From the IMG/VR virus record IMGVR_UViG_3300033149_000835, positions 1-39,471 of that record: a DNA stretch of 39,471 bases. One strand, 5' to 3'. The translations under genes and the position numbers were made by a program. Below are positions 20,331 to 28,910 of the stretch, piece after piece. Source of the stretch: a virus. Below the pieces are notes generated by a model, which was not told the origin of the DNA, ran no database searches, and saw only the letters and a list, made by a program, of their open reading frames with translations. The first letter of the stretch is position 1; each line of letters opens with the position of its first letter.

Positions 20331-21215
20331 ATGAAAATACTCATAACAGGTAGCTCTGGCTTTATAGGCAATAAGATATTTGCTGATCTTGATTGTTGTG
20401 GGCAGAAAGACAAGCTATTCCCTTACGATATAAAGACAGGAGATGATATTAGGGATAGGCGGAAGCTGGATCATATATTCGAAACAGAGAACTTTGATAT
20501 TGTAGTGCATTGTGCCGCTTTAACTGGTGTGAGGCGAGGTGAAGAATATCCGGAGGAGTATATCGCCACCAATGTATTGGGAACTAAGAACATAGTAGAT
20601 ATGTGCGATAAGTATGATGTTGATCACCTGATTAACTTTTCATCTTCATCTATTTACTTTCAGACTGGGAGTGAACCTGTTAGGGAGGAGGAAGAAATAA
20701 ACCCACATTCAATTTATGGAATGACTAAGTTAATGGCAGAGCATATTGCTATGCGTGCTGACAGTAAGGTTACGACTATCAGGCCATTTACTGTGTTTGG
20801 TGAGAATGGGAGGCAAGACCAAGTTATACAAAAATGGATTAATCAGATAAACGCTGGTATGCCTATTAGCTTTTACGGAGATGGCCGGACTGGGAGAGGT
20901 TATACTTTTGTTGACGATTTGGTTAGGGGGGTAAGAATGTTGATTGACTTGACTTATAGCGAGCATCATTTTACTAATATATTGAAGCGGACTTACAATA
21001 TAGGTGGGGATTTGTTTATAACACTAGATGAGTTGGTGGATTTGTTTAAGGAGGTTGTGCCAAATTTAAAGATTCATAAATTACCACTTCCTAAAGGGGA
21101 TAATATGTATAATCTAGCAGATACCAGTTTTATTAATGAGGAACTTGGCTGGCAACCTGAATGTAATTTTAATAATACGCTAAAGAAGATTATTAAGTCG
21201 CAGTTAAATGATTAA
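20331..21215 (+). CDS. NAD-dependent sugar epimerase/dehydratase (extended SDR)
   Basis: A 294-residue protein. 'GSSGFIG' at 7-13 is the NAD-binding glycine motif. S-S-S-S-I-Y (about 103-108) and Y-G-M-T-K (about 128-132) supply the catalytic Ser, Tyr and Lys of extended short-chain dehydrogenases. 'IRPFTVFGENGRQDQVI' and 'GDGRTGRGYTFVDDLV' are substrate-domain motifs typical of UDP-glucose/GlcA 4-epimerases. It likely makes or changes an NDP-sugar for the glycosyltransferases of the island; exact substrate is not determinable. It overlaps the dehydrogenase gene by eight bases. Confidence 0.85.
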   Translation: MKILITGSSGFIGNKIFADLDCCGQKDKLFPYDIKTGDDIRDRRKLDHIFETENFDIVVHCAALTGVRRGEEYPEEYIATNVLGTKNIVDMCDKYDVDHLINFSSSSIYFQTGSEPVREEEEINPHSIYGMTKLMAEHIAMRADSKVTTIRPFTVFGENGRQDQVIQKWINQINAGMPISFYGDGRTGRGYTFVDDLVRGVRMLIDLTYSEHHFTNILKRTYNIGGDLFITLDELVDLFKEVVPNLKIHKLPLPKGDNMYNLADTSFINEELGWQPECNFNNTLKKIIKSQLND

Positions 21216-21969
21216 GAATTACAGATCAGAGGTTGGTATAATAGGACTTGGTTTTGTCGGTGGCTGTGTCAGGAGATATTTTAAGGGTGCTGATACATAT
21301 TCTTTGACAAAGGGAGATTTTAAAAAGGTAAATAGACAGAAGTATATATTTCTATGTTTGCCTACACCGTTTAACAAGAAAATGGGAGGCTTTGACTTGA
21401 CTGCTTTGCATCAGAATATATCACAGCTATCTGGCAAAAAGAATATTATTATAAAATCAACTATATTGCCGGGGACTACTAATTACTTTCAGCAAATGTA
21501 TCCACAGCACAACTTCTTCTTTAATCCGGAGTTTCTGCGAGCCAAGCACGCTTGGAAAGACTTTATAAATCCTAGTCGGCAGATAGTTGGTTATGTGAAA
21601 CCGCACCTCAAAAGCATAGCGAATAAGATTATAGAGATGCTTCCGTTGGGAGAGTTTAACCAGATATGCAGCGCTAAGGAGGCAGAGGCGGTTAAACTAA
21701 TCAGTAATTGCTATCTAGCAAGCCGGGTAGTGTTTGCCAATCAGATGTATGACTGGATAACGGAGAGAAACCTGGATTATAAAAAGGTAATTAGAATGGT
21801 AAAGTTTGACCCACGCATAGGCGCAAGCCATTGGGATATATTCACTGATAAGCATAGGGGATATGCCGGGCTGTGCTTTCCTAAAGATATGCAAGCGGTG
21901 ATTATGGATAGCGGCTCACCATTATTAGAATTAACTGATAAATTAAATGATGAATATTTAAAGAAATGA
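21208..21969 (+). CDS. UDP-glucose/GDP-mannose dehydrogenase homologue, short form
   Basis: A 253-residue protein. 'GLGFVG' at 13-18 binds NAD. 'KSTILPGTT' (83-91), 'NPEFLR' (106-111), 'KLISNCY' with K163 and N167, and 'GYAGLCFPKD' with catalytic C223 and K226/D227 match the catalytic set of UDP-sugar dehydrogenases. The C-terminal UDP-binding domain of usual enzymes (total 400 or more) is absent; the gene ends soon after the catalytic cysteine. It may be a minimal active form or act with a partner. Expected product: an NDP-uronic acid. Confidence 0.75.
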   Translation: MIKNYRSEVGIIGLGFVGGCVRRYFKGADTYSLTKGDFKKVNRQKYIFLCLPTPFNKKMGGFDLTALHQNISQLSGKKNIIIKSTILPGTTNYFQQMYPQHNFFFNPEFLRAKHAWKDFINPSRQIVGYVKPHLKSIANKIIEMLPLGEFNQICSAKEAEAVKLISNCYLASRVVFANQMYDWITERNLDYKKVIRMVKFDPRIGASHWDIFTDKHRGYAGLCFPKDMQAVIMDSGSPLLELTDKLNDEYLKK

Positions 21970-22526
21970 GTTATTACAAAGACCAGTTAAATAATTGGCT
22001 AAAAACAATAGATGTAAAAGCCGACAGAGTATTAGATGTCGGTGGTGCTTCTAATCCGGTTAAAGGGAGGACTAAAAGTTGGGAGGTTGAGGAATATGAT
22101 ATTGCTGATAATGGACTAGAGAATAAAGACTATGATACTTACCTAAATCTTAATTCTAATGTTGGGGTATATGCTGGTAATATTTATAAAAGAAAACAAT
22201 ACGATATTATATTTTGTTTAGAAGTAATGGAATATGTTTATAATCCTTATCTCGCCATAGAATGGCTTAAATCTTATACGAAAAAAGGTATTCTTTATAT
22301 TTCATTCCCATTTATTTATCCAATACACGATCCATATAAAAATGACTACTTACGCTATACCAGATTTGGAATAATTAAATTACTGCAATCTTTTGAGATA
22401 GAGAAGATGATAGGCCGGGAAGCTAAAGAGCCAGATAAGCTGATAGACTTCTATAAATCAGACGGAATGCATATTAAGACAGACAGCACTATAACTGGTT
22501 ATTTAGTTAAAGCTATTAAGGTATGA
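21966..22526 (+). CDS. SAM-dependent methyltransferase-like protein
   Basis: A 186-residue protein with 'VLDVGGASNP' (motif I, SAM binding) at about 22-31, 'YDIADNG' (motif II acidic residue), and 'YDIIFCLEVMEYVYNPYLAI', the class I methyltransferase post-II segment. It has no membrane segments. O- or N-methylation of a sugar fits its place between a UDP-sugar dehydrogenase and a glycosyltransferase. ATGA overlaps on both sides. Confidence 0.75.
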   Translation: MSYYKDQLNNWLKTIDVKADRVLDVGGASNPVKGRTKSWEVEEYDIADNGLENKDYDTYLNLNSNVGVYAGNIYKRKQYDIIFCLEVMEYVYNPYLAIEWLKSYTKKGILYISFPFIYPIHDPYKNDYLRYTRFGIIKLLQSFEIEKMIGREAKEPDKLIDFYKSDGMHIKTDSTITGYLVKAIKV

Positions 22527-23122
22527 AGATAGCGGTAGTATCTCACGGAGATGATAAAGTAAAGAAGTGGCGAGAAATATCATTTGCTAATAAGGAGAAG
22601 TATTGCAAAAAACACGGCTACGATTTTATAGGAAGTGATAGAGATACTAATATTGACAGACACCCTTGTTGGGAGAAATGTATTTTAATAAAAGAAGCGA
22701 TTGATAGCAATAAGTATAATTGGATATTCTGGTCGGATATAGACAGTTTAGTAGTGAATATGAATATAAAGTTAGAACAGTTTATTAGCAGCAGATACGA
22801 CTTGATAATCTCACATACTACATTACGCCTGAACTTCGGCAATGCCTTTATAAGTAATAGTGAGTTGAGCAAAAAGATAATGCGTGGCATAGAGGGCATG
22901 GTAAATAAGTATACTCAATATAAGTGGAAATGCGGTTGTGATGAGGGTGCGTTGATTAGGTTGTTAGGTAAGCCGGAATTTGCAATATACTTAGACAGGG
23001 TGAATGTAACTTATTATGCAACATATAATAAATTTCCATATGAATATCAGAAAGGCGACTTTATAATTCACTTCGCTAATAAATGGAAAAACTTTAATCA
23101 ATTTAAGGAGATGGCAATATGA
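22523..23122 (+). CDS. Glycosyltransferase, GT34 (GMA12/MNN10)-like
   Basis: A 199-residue GT-A protein. 'ANKEKYCKKHGYDFI' is typical of the GMA12/MNN10 (GT34) family, 'WIFWSDIDSLV' carries the DxD metal motif (D72, D74), 'FGNAFISNSELSKK' the acceptor loop and 'GDFIIHFANKW' the C-terminal His motif. Known GT34 enzymes are alpha-galactosyl or alpha-xylosyl/mannosyl transferases. The protein is small but all motifs are present. No transmembrane segment. Confidence 0.8.
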   Translation: MKIAVVSHGDDKVKKWREISFANKEKYCKKHGYDFIGSDRDTNIDRHPCWEKCILIKEAIDSNKYNWIFWSDIDSLVVNMNIKLEQFISSRYDLIISHTTLRLNFGNAFISNSELSKKIMRGIEGMVNKYTQYKWKCGCDEGALIRLLGKPEFAIYLDRVNVTYYATYNKFPYEYQKGDFIIHFANKWKNFNQFKEMAI

Positions 23123-23331
23123 AAATATCAATATATACACCAATAGCAAAACATAGAAGGAAACTTGACGAACTTAATATTGATGATGAAATTGTTATTA
23201 AAGTAGATACTCAGAATTATTATTGTAAGGTAAGAGGCTGGAATAAATATCAAGGCAGTATATTTGTGTTAAGAGTTAAGGGAGAACCAAAAACTGATAA
23301 AGAAATAATAAATATATTAAAACGAAAATGA
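23119..23331 (+). CDS. Small hypothetical protein in the glycan island
   Basis: A 70-residue protein, MKISIYTPIAKHRRKLDELN, strand-rich, with 'IVIKVDTQNYYCKVRGWN'. Its ATG and stop overlap its neighbours by four bases each, so it is translated within the operon. The first codons (ATGAAAATATCAATAT) resemble those of the next gene (MKISIF). No family is recognised. Confidence 0.55.
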   Translation: MKISIYTPIAKHRRKLDELNIDDEIVIKVDTQNYYCKVRGWNKYQGSIFVLRVKGEPKTDKEIINILKRK

Positions 23332-24206
23332 AAATAAGTATTTTCACAACTCTAGGTAATATAGGCAACACGCCTGATTATTGGCAGTATGCTTGGCGTG
23401 AAGCATTACAATCATATTTAGATTTTGCTGATGAAGTGGTGGTTGTATGGGGTGGAAAAAAACCATCAAGACCAGATCCCTACGAAGAAAATTTAAAAAC
23501 CATTGATTTATTTTGGCCATACGACTTTAGTTGGGAGGAGATAGCCAAGCACTTTAACGCTGGACTAGAGGCTTGCACTGGCGACTGGGCTATTAAAATG
23601 GACATAGACTACATAATACACGAAAAGGATATGGAGGGCTGGAGAACACAGTTAGAGGGCTATTTAAAAGAGAATTGGGCGGTATGTTCGTTTATGAAGT
23701 TTACAGTGCTTAATGTATTTAGGGCATATCAAAAGGTTCACTTGCCGTTTATTATAAATAAGAATAGTCTTCTGCCGGTTAAGTTTGGCATACCAACAGA
23801 CGATCCGGGTAGTGCGTGGGGTTATCCTATTTTGGCACAGGGTTTTGATGATAGGCGTGGACTGCCTGTCGGGACTACTATTCCAGACGAAATGGTGCGG
23901 TCAACCGGAGTTGATATATTTAACTACGATAATACATTCAGGAATAAGGAGAAGACTGGAGAACACTTTTTAAGGTTTAGTAATGCCAGGGCAAAGGCTG
24001 GATTTAAACGACAATGGGGAAATACTAAGGAAGAAGCACTAAAGAAGTTCTGTGATATGATGGCTTCACGGATTAAAAAGACAAGTGGAACTTATAAGCC
24101 ATTAAACCATATGTGCCACCCTAAATATATTAGGGACAGGATTAAGGGCTTAACTGTTGATGAGTTCGGTGCTAATAATTGGAATAATTTTAAGGGGATA
24201 TTATGA
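23328..24206 (+). CDS. Glycosyltransferase, GT2-like (GT-A fold)
   Basis: A 292-residue protein. 'ISIFTTLGNIGNTPDYW' begins the Rossmann-like domain, and 'NAGLEACTGDWAIKMDIDYI' holds the DxD (D92, D94) in the usual place after the A/G-rich helix. The rest of the protein has extra loops and a basic C-terminus. The GT2/GT-A class is secure; donor and acceptor are unknown. The gene opens with the four-base overlap typical of this operon. Confidence 0.75.
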   Translation: MKISIFTTLGNIGNTPDYWQYAWREALQSYLDFADEVVVVWGGKKPSRPDPYEENLKTIDLFWPYDFSWEEIAKHFNAGLEACTGDWAIKMDIDYIIHEKDMEGWRTQLEGYLKENWAVCSFMKFTVLNVFRAYQKVHLPFIINKNSLLPVKFGIPTDDPGSAWGYPILAQGFDDRRGLPVGTTIPDEMVRSTGVDIFNYDNTFRNKEKTGEHFLRFSNARAKAGFKRQWGNTKEEALKKFCDMMASRIKKTSGTYKPLNHMCHPKYIRDRIKGLTVDEFGANNWNNFKGIL

Positions 24207-24709
24207 AACTTAATCTTGGCTGTGGGCTTACATTACTTAAAGGTTTTATAAATATAGATTTAGAATATCCTGATAATATAGATTTCTTTATTGCACAGGC
24301 AAAAGGCACAAAATTTATAAGGCGAGATATTACAAGGGGTTTGCCGTTCAGTAACAATTCTATTGATGAAATTAGGGCAATATCGGTTCTTGAACATTTG
24401 GATAGTGATGACTTCTTGTTTGTAATGAATGAGTGTTGGCGTGTATTGAAAGAGGAAACCTTTTTAATAGTGAAAGTTCCTTACTGGAAATCAGACGCTT
24501 GCTGGCGTGATCCGACACATAAAAGGGGATTTAGCCTGAATACGATTAGATACTTTGATCAGATGAGCATTAAACATTATCCGACATACGGATTTATGCC
24601 CTGGAATATAATCAATGAACGGCTAATGAATAGCCGGCATGAAAAAGAATCTATTATAAATTGGGTGTTAAGCCCATATAAGAAAGGAGATTGGAAAAAA
24701 TATGCCTAA
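24203..24709 (+). CDS. SAM-dependent methyltransferase-like protein
   Basis: A 168-residue protein starting directly with motif I 'LNLGCG'. 'GFINIDLEYP' supplies the acidic motif II, 'SIDEIRAISVLEHLDSDDF' and 'ECWRVLKEETFLIVKVPYW' follow the Methyltransf_11/predicted-MT pattern common in capsule loci. It is small but complete. It likely acts on a sugar or lipid-linked intermediate; substrate unknown. Confidence 0.75.
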   Translation: MKLNLGCGLTLLKGFINIDLEYPDNIDFFIAQAKGTKFIRRDITRGLPFSNNSIDEIRAISVLEHLDSDDFLFVMNECWRVLKEETFLIVKVPYWKSDACWRDPTHKRGFSLNTIRYFDQMSIKHYPTYGFMPWNIINERLMNSRHEKESIINWVLSPYKKGDWKKYA

Positions 24710-25241
24710 TACATTTTGGGAAAATTTAAAAGAATACGCTAAGCCTGAACGCACAGAATATGTTGCGCCGATACTTTATTTTCTAGCTAAATATATGAAC
24801 GCTAAAGTAACGGCAGAGATAGGTTCGCTTAATGGTTATTGCACAGTAGCGTTGGCAACTGCTATGAAAGAAAATGTTGGAGTGCATTATGTTATTGAAT
24901 TGAGCAAAACTAATATCAAAAAAACAGAAGAAGTTTGTAAGATTTATAATATTCCAGAATATGTTTTTTATTACGAAGGAGATAGTCAAAAGATTGAATT
25001 TACCCGCAAACTAGATTTGTTGTTTGTTGACGGCGATCACGGTGAGAATAAAGTTATCCACGAAATTCAGAAATACTGGCCGCTTATAAACAAGAACGGC
25101 TTGATGTGCTTTCACGACCACCTTGCGCCTAAGTCAGTTGGTGTTGCCCTAAACGGTTCAAGCGTTAGGGAATTTAGGGAACAAGCCGAAGTAATTAATT
25201 TACCTTACGATAGTGGATTAACTATATGGAGAAAAAAATAA
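24702..25241 (+). CDS. SAM-dependent methyltransferase (Methyltransf_24-like)
   Basis: A 179-residue protein. 'AEIGSLNGYCTVALATAM' is motif I, 'HYVIELSKTNIKKTEEV' the second beta strand, 'LDLLFVDGDH' the D-G-D-H motif of the Methyltransf_24/TylF-like O-methyltransferases, and 'GLMCFHDHLAP' the following His motif. These families O-methylate sugars or hydroxylated natural products, with Asp/His metal ligands visible here. It overlaps the preceding gene by eight bases. Confidence 0.75.
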   Translation: MPNTFWENLKEYAKPERTEYVAPILYFLAKYMNAKVTAEIGSLNGYCTVALATAMKENVGVHYVIELSKTNIKKTEEVCKIYNIPEYVFYYEGDSQKIEFTRKLDLLFVDGDHGENKVIHEIQKYWPLINKNGLMCFHDHLAPKSVGVALNGSSVREFREQAEVINLPYDSGLTIWRKK

Positions 25242-26288
25242 ATGGATAAAAATATAGATTTAAAAACACCCGAGAATGTGGCAAGATTATATAATGGTAT
25301 TCGGAGTAGTGAGCTTTATAATATACCAAGACCAGTAAAAAAGGAAAATAGAGTTTCTGTAATGGTTGCTTTTACGCCAAACCCTTATCTTGCTTTGCAC
25401 TTTTTTGATCATATGAAAAACTGGATTGGTGATGTTGATGAGGTATTTATTGCGGTTGAGGGTGAGAATACAAAGTTTAATGGGGAGATAAAAAATTTTA
25501 TTAGTAATCTATTTTTGCACAATAAAATAAGCAACTTTGAATATGGACAGCCAATGGATCAAGGAGAAGTATTTGATAAAATGTTTCCGTTTGTTACAGG
25601 TGATATTCTGGTTACAATGGATAGCGATTATATTATTAAAAAGAGAGGCTATTTAAAAAAGTATCTGAAACAGATTGAGAGTGGCACTTACGATATTATA
25701 GGTTCAAGAGGTGGTGCTTGTTATAAAGAATTGAGGGCATTTTTAGATCCTTATGTGGCACATGATAAAGATAAAAATTTGAGAGTTAATCCGTTCCTTT
25801 CATTTTGGAAAGTGGAAACGCTAAAAAAGATTGTAGGACTTTCTTTTGCAGGCAAAGAGATTAAAAAGGGTGATATAATATTTCCTAAAGCGGAAGTTAA
25901 AGCGCCTGCTGACGGTTGGGTTGATCCGTTTGTTTTAGCTTATCTGGCCTATACGGAATATGATAAAAAAATATTTATAACAAAACAAGACGCTGAACCG
26001 CCGGATACTTTCCATTATAGCGGTATGTCTTGGACTTATAGATATTATCTAAGTAATGAAAATGGATTAACGCCTGACGGAACATTGGTGGGTAATAAGT
26101 TTAAGTTAAGAATATTCCATTTGGCTTTGCATATAGCTTTATATGAGAATTATAGAGGCCGTTATCCTGACAAGGAATATAATGATTTTGTGGGCGAAAC
26201 GCTGGAACAGCATAGGGGTTTTGCCAAAGACCATAAACAATTATTAGAAGATGATATTAAGATATTTAATGCGATAATAAAATTATGA
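25242..26288 (+). CDS. Glycosyltransferase-like protein with DxD motif
   Basis: A 348-residue GT-A-type protein. A short N-terminal segment precedes 'VSVMVAFTPNPYLALHFF', and 'GDILVTMDSDYIIKK' carries DSD (D127, D129). 'APADGWVDPF' and 'PPDTFHYSGMSWTY' are conserved-looking acceptor-side loops. It starts directly after the preceding stop. The class is inferred from fold pattern plus the acidic motif; it is less typical than the other members. Confidence 0.65.
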   Translation: MDKNIDLKTPENVARLYNGIRSSELYNIPRPVKKENRVSVMVAFTPNPYLALHFFDHMKNWIGDVDEVFIAVEGENTKFNGEIKNFISNLFLHNKISNFEYGQPMDQGEVFDKMFPFVTGDILVTMDSDYIIKKRGYLKKYLKQIESGTYDIIGSRGGACYKELRAFLDPYVAHDKDKNLRVNPFLSFWKVETLKKIVGLSFAGKEIKKGDIIFPKAEVKAPADGWVDPFVLAYLAYTEYDKKIFITKQDAEPPDTFHYSGMSWTYRYYLSNENGLTPDGTLVGNKFKLRIFHLALHIALYENYRGRYPDKEYNDFVGETLEQHRGFAKDHKQLLEDDIKIFNAIIKL

Positions 26289-26899
26289 AGGAAGATAGGG
26301 TTCACTTATTCCAAGACTATTTAAGGAAGTTTAATGTCAATCCTGATTTAGTTTGGTCGTGGTTGCTATATGACCGCTATTACGAAGCGAATATATTAAG
26401 GCGTTATCTATTAAAAAAAGGTATAACTAAATTTCACGGATTGGATTATGGCTGTGGTGTTGGGGATTATGGTGTTTATTTATTGAAACATTTTGATTGT
26501 TCAATGGACTTCCACGACTTTGATTATATGCTTGACTTTGTAAAGTTTAGATTAAAAGATCAAACCTTTAATGCAAAATATATTATTGCTGTTCCATCTG
26601 CATTGAAAGATAAATTGGGTGATTATACAGATATAGAAAAGCATGATTTAGTGATTTTCGGTGAGGTGCTTGAACATTTAAAGAATCCTGATGAGGTGCT
26701 TGAAGAATGTTTAGATAATAAAGTAAGATTTGTATTAACCACATCTTATCCTTATCGGGAGGATTTAGACCATTTTAAAAAGGGAGGACATTTAATGGAG
26801 GCTGGTAAATTGCAACCTGTCTGCCGAAAATTATTAGAAAATAATTATAATTTTTATAACCCAGAGGGTGGGTTAAGAATTTGGGAATTAAAACTATGA
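26285..26899 (+). CDS. SAM-dependent methyltransferase-like protein
   Basis: A 204-residue protein. 'GLDYGCGVGDYGVYLL' is motif I. 'FHDFDYMLDF' gives the motif II acidic residue. 'DLVIFGEVLEHLKNPDEVLE' is the usual post-II stretch of class I methyltransferases seen in polysaccharide clusters. The C-terminus ends with 'GGLRIWELKL'. Overlaps of four bases on both sides put it firmly in the operon. Substrate unknown. Confidence 0.75.
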   Translation: MKEDRVHLFQDYLRKFNVNPDLVWSWLLYDRYYEANILRRYLLKKGITKFHGLDYGCGVGDYGVYLLKHFDCSMDFHDFDYMLDFVKFRLKDQTFNAKYIIAVPSALKDKLGDYTDIEKHDLVIFGEVLEHLKNPDEVLEECLDNKVRFVLTTSYPYREDLDHFKKGGHLMEAGKLQPVCRKLLENNYNFYNPEGGLRIWELKL

Positions 26900-28509
26900 G
26901 AATATTAATGACACCTGACATTTTAGAGTGGGCAATCGGTAGTCTATCAAAAGCTATTATAAAACATAACCCACGATTTAACTGGTCGCTTATACCAGTT
27001 CACCCGAGGGGCGTAGCTAACAGTTTGCCTGCTATTGTAGAGGCACTTAAAAAGGGTGTTGATTTTTGGCACGCACAATATTGGAATAGTGCAATACAGA
27101 TGTTAAATGTATTTCCTGAACTTAAACATAAGCCTTCATTATTGACGCACCATAATCATCACTGTTTGGAGAAAAAGGACTGGCGAGTATTTAGTGGGGT
27201 AAATGAAATGACTAATTGGGGTTGTGATGTGTTGAGAAAAAAACACAATAAAGTTTATCATATACCACACGGCATTGATTTAGACAGGTATAGCTTTATA
27301 GATGATTACCCATCTAAGAATGATATACCAACAGTCGGTTATGTTGGCCGGGTAGTTCCCTGGAAAAAACTGGATAAAATTTGTGAGGCTGCTAAAAATC
27401 TGGATTATAAAGTGGTTGGTTATGGATATATTGATAAACCTGATTATTGGAATAGGATCAAAGAATTATATGTGCAAGAGAGTGATTGGGATAGGTCTAT
27501 ACTTGACTTTACTGGTCAGGTAGGCAGGCATGGAATGGCACCGGCTAATATGAAAGATGACGGCTATAAAAAAATGGATGTATTTGTGGCATATTCAGTA
27601 GGTGAAAAGGAATCAGGAACTTTACCTCTGTTGGAGGCTATGGCCAGAGGAGTGCCTGTAATGGCCACAGCACAGGGTATGGCAAGGGATTTGATTGAGC
27701 ATAACAAAAATGGTGTTATATTCAATGAGGATAATTTTGAGAGTGAACTTAAAAGAGTTATGGAGGATGTTGAATTGCGGAAACAGCTAAGGAAAAACGC
27801 TTGGGAAACTATAAAAAACTATCCTGAACAGAAAATGGCCAGGGCTTATGCTAAAAGTTATTACGATATTATATGGTCAGGTAATCCGGTAGTGTCGGTT
27901 ATAATCCCGACATTTGAAAGGGCTGAACATCTTGTCAATACGATAACCTCTATTGAAACACAAGAATACTTAGCTAAAGAGATAATTGTCGTTGATGACG
28001 GATCACAGGATAAGGGTGCTACCGAACTATTATGCCGAAAGCTAAAGGAGAAGATAAGAACACCACTTTTATACCTAAACACCAACCACAAAGGATATGG
28101 ACTTGCTAAAGCACGGAATATGGGTGTAGTAGAGGCATTGGGGGATATACTGTTATTCTTAGATGATAGGCTTACACTTGAAGATAATGCACTAGCAGAA
28201 ATTGCCAAAGTGCCTGATAAGAAATGGCATCACGGCGCAAAACTTTCAAAGGGCAAGATTTCAACCAAGCGGACTTTTATTGAAAACTTTAGCTGGATTA
28301 AGAAATCTGATTTTGTTTCAGGCGGAATGTTTAATGAACGAATGGGATATTATGGCGGTATGAGCCAGTTATTAAGAGAGCAATATTCTGAAAAGGTTGA
28401 GTTTAAATATAATAACAAGGCTACTGCCTATGAAGCTGTCAGGGCCAGGCGTGGGCGAAAGACAGATATATGGAAAGCTAAAGAAATAATTGCTAAGTTA
28501 AACGCATGA
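26896..28509 (+). CDS. Bifunctional GT4-GT2 glycosyltransferase fusion
   Basis: A 537-residue protein from ATG 26896 (the TTG at 26881 lies in the preceding gene). Residues about 1-330 form a GT4: 'IPHGIDLDRY', 'PTVGYVGRVVPWKKLD', 'ESGTLPLLEAMARGVPVMAT'. Residues about 340-537 form a GT2: 'VSVIIPTFERAEHL', 'EIIVVDDGSQD', and 'GLAKARNMGVVEALGDILLF' followed by LDDR in place of the DxD. Two transfers in one chain suggest sequential sugar addition. The C-terminal GT2 lacks a long acceptor domain, so it may be small. Confidence 0.85.
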   Translation: MRILMTPDILEWAIGSLSKAIIKHNPRFNWSLIPVHPRGVANSLPAIVEALKKGVDFWHAQYWNSAIQMLNVFPELKHKPSLLTHHNHHCLEKKDWRVFSGVNEMTNWGCDVLRKKHNKVYHIPHGIDLDRYSFIDDYPSKNDIPTVGYVGRVVPWKKLDKICEAAKNLDYKVVGYGYIDKPDYWNRIKELYVQESDWDRSILDFTGQVGRHGMAPANMKDDGYKKMDVFVAYSVGEKESGTLPLLEAMARGVPVMATAQGMARDLIEHNKNGVIFNEDNFESELKRVMEDVELRKQLRKNAWETIKNYPEQKMARAYAKSYYDIIWSGNPVVSVIIPTFERAEHLVNTITSIETQEYLAKEIIVVDDGSQDKGATELLCRKLKEKIRTPLLYLNTNHKGYGLAKARNMGVVEALGDILLFLDDRLTLEDNALAEIAKVPDKKWHHGAKLSKGKISTKRTFIENFSWIKKSDFVSGGMFNERMGYYGGMSQLLREQYSEKVEFKYNNKATAYEAVRARRGRKTDIWKAKEIIAKLNA

Positions 28510-28907
28510 AACTTGATATAGGCTGCGGCAAGAATTGTAGAGAAGGATATGAAGGTATTGATAAACAGAACTATGGACAGAAATTTGTCGGTGATGCCCT
28601 GTGGATTATTGAAACAGAATTTAGGAGGGAAACTATTGACGGAATATACACTTCTCACTTCTTAGAGCATTGCGAACAGGATTACATTATAAATCTATTG
28701 AAAAACTGTCATAGGATTTTAGTAAAAGACGGGATACTCTGGATTATAGTGCCGCACAAAGAACACGATAGAGCCTATATATTATGGCACAAGACTTTCT
28801 TTACCGAGTGGACATTTAGGGATTTAGAGGGTTATAAGGACTGGGAAATAATTGAATTGGTAACCAATAGCAGAATGGATATACATTGTAAACTAAAAAA
28901 GATATAA
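28506..28907 (+). CDS. Short SAM-dependent methyltransferase-like protein
   Basis: A 133-residue protein: 'MKLDIGCGKNCREGYEGID' is motif I plus the motif II acid, 'IDGIYTSHFLEHCEQDYII' and 'ILVKDGILWIIVPHKEH' the post-motifs. At 133 residues it is near the lower limit for a complete class I methyltransferase fold. It may be minimal, or a partner of one of the other four. Confidence 0.65.
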   Translation: MKLDIGCGKNCREGYEGIDKQNYGQKFVGDALWIIETEFRRETIDGIYTSHFLEHCEQDYIINLLKNCHRILVKDGILWIIVPHKEHDRAYILWHKTFFTEWTFRDLEGYKDWEIIELVTNSRMDIHCKLKKI

Positions 28908-28910
28908 GAG

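Noticed and set aside
26881-26895. TTG start extending the GT4-GT2 protein (likewise 32906 for portal and GTG 36373 for protease)
   Set aside because: ATG starts a few codons later avoid overlap with the upstream gene or the leader hairpins and fit the families' usual N-termini.
27861-28208. Reverse-strand open frame of 115 codons
   Set aside because: Antisense to the GT2 half of the fused glycosyltransferase, with no start signal or family resemblance.
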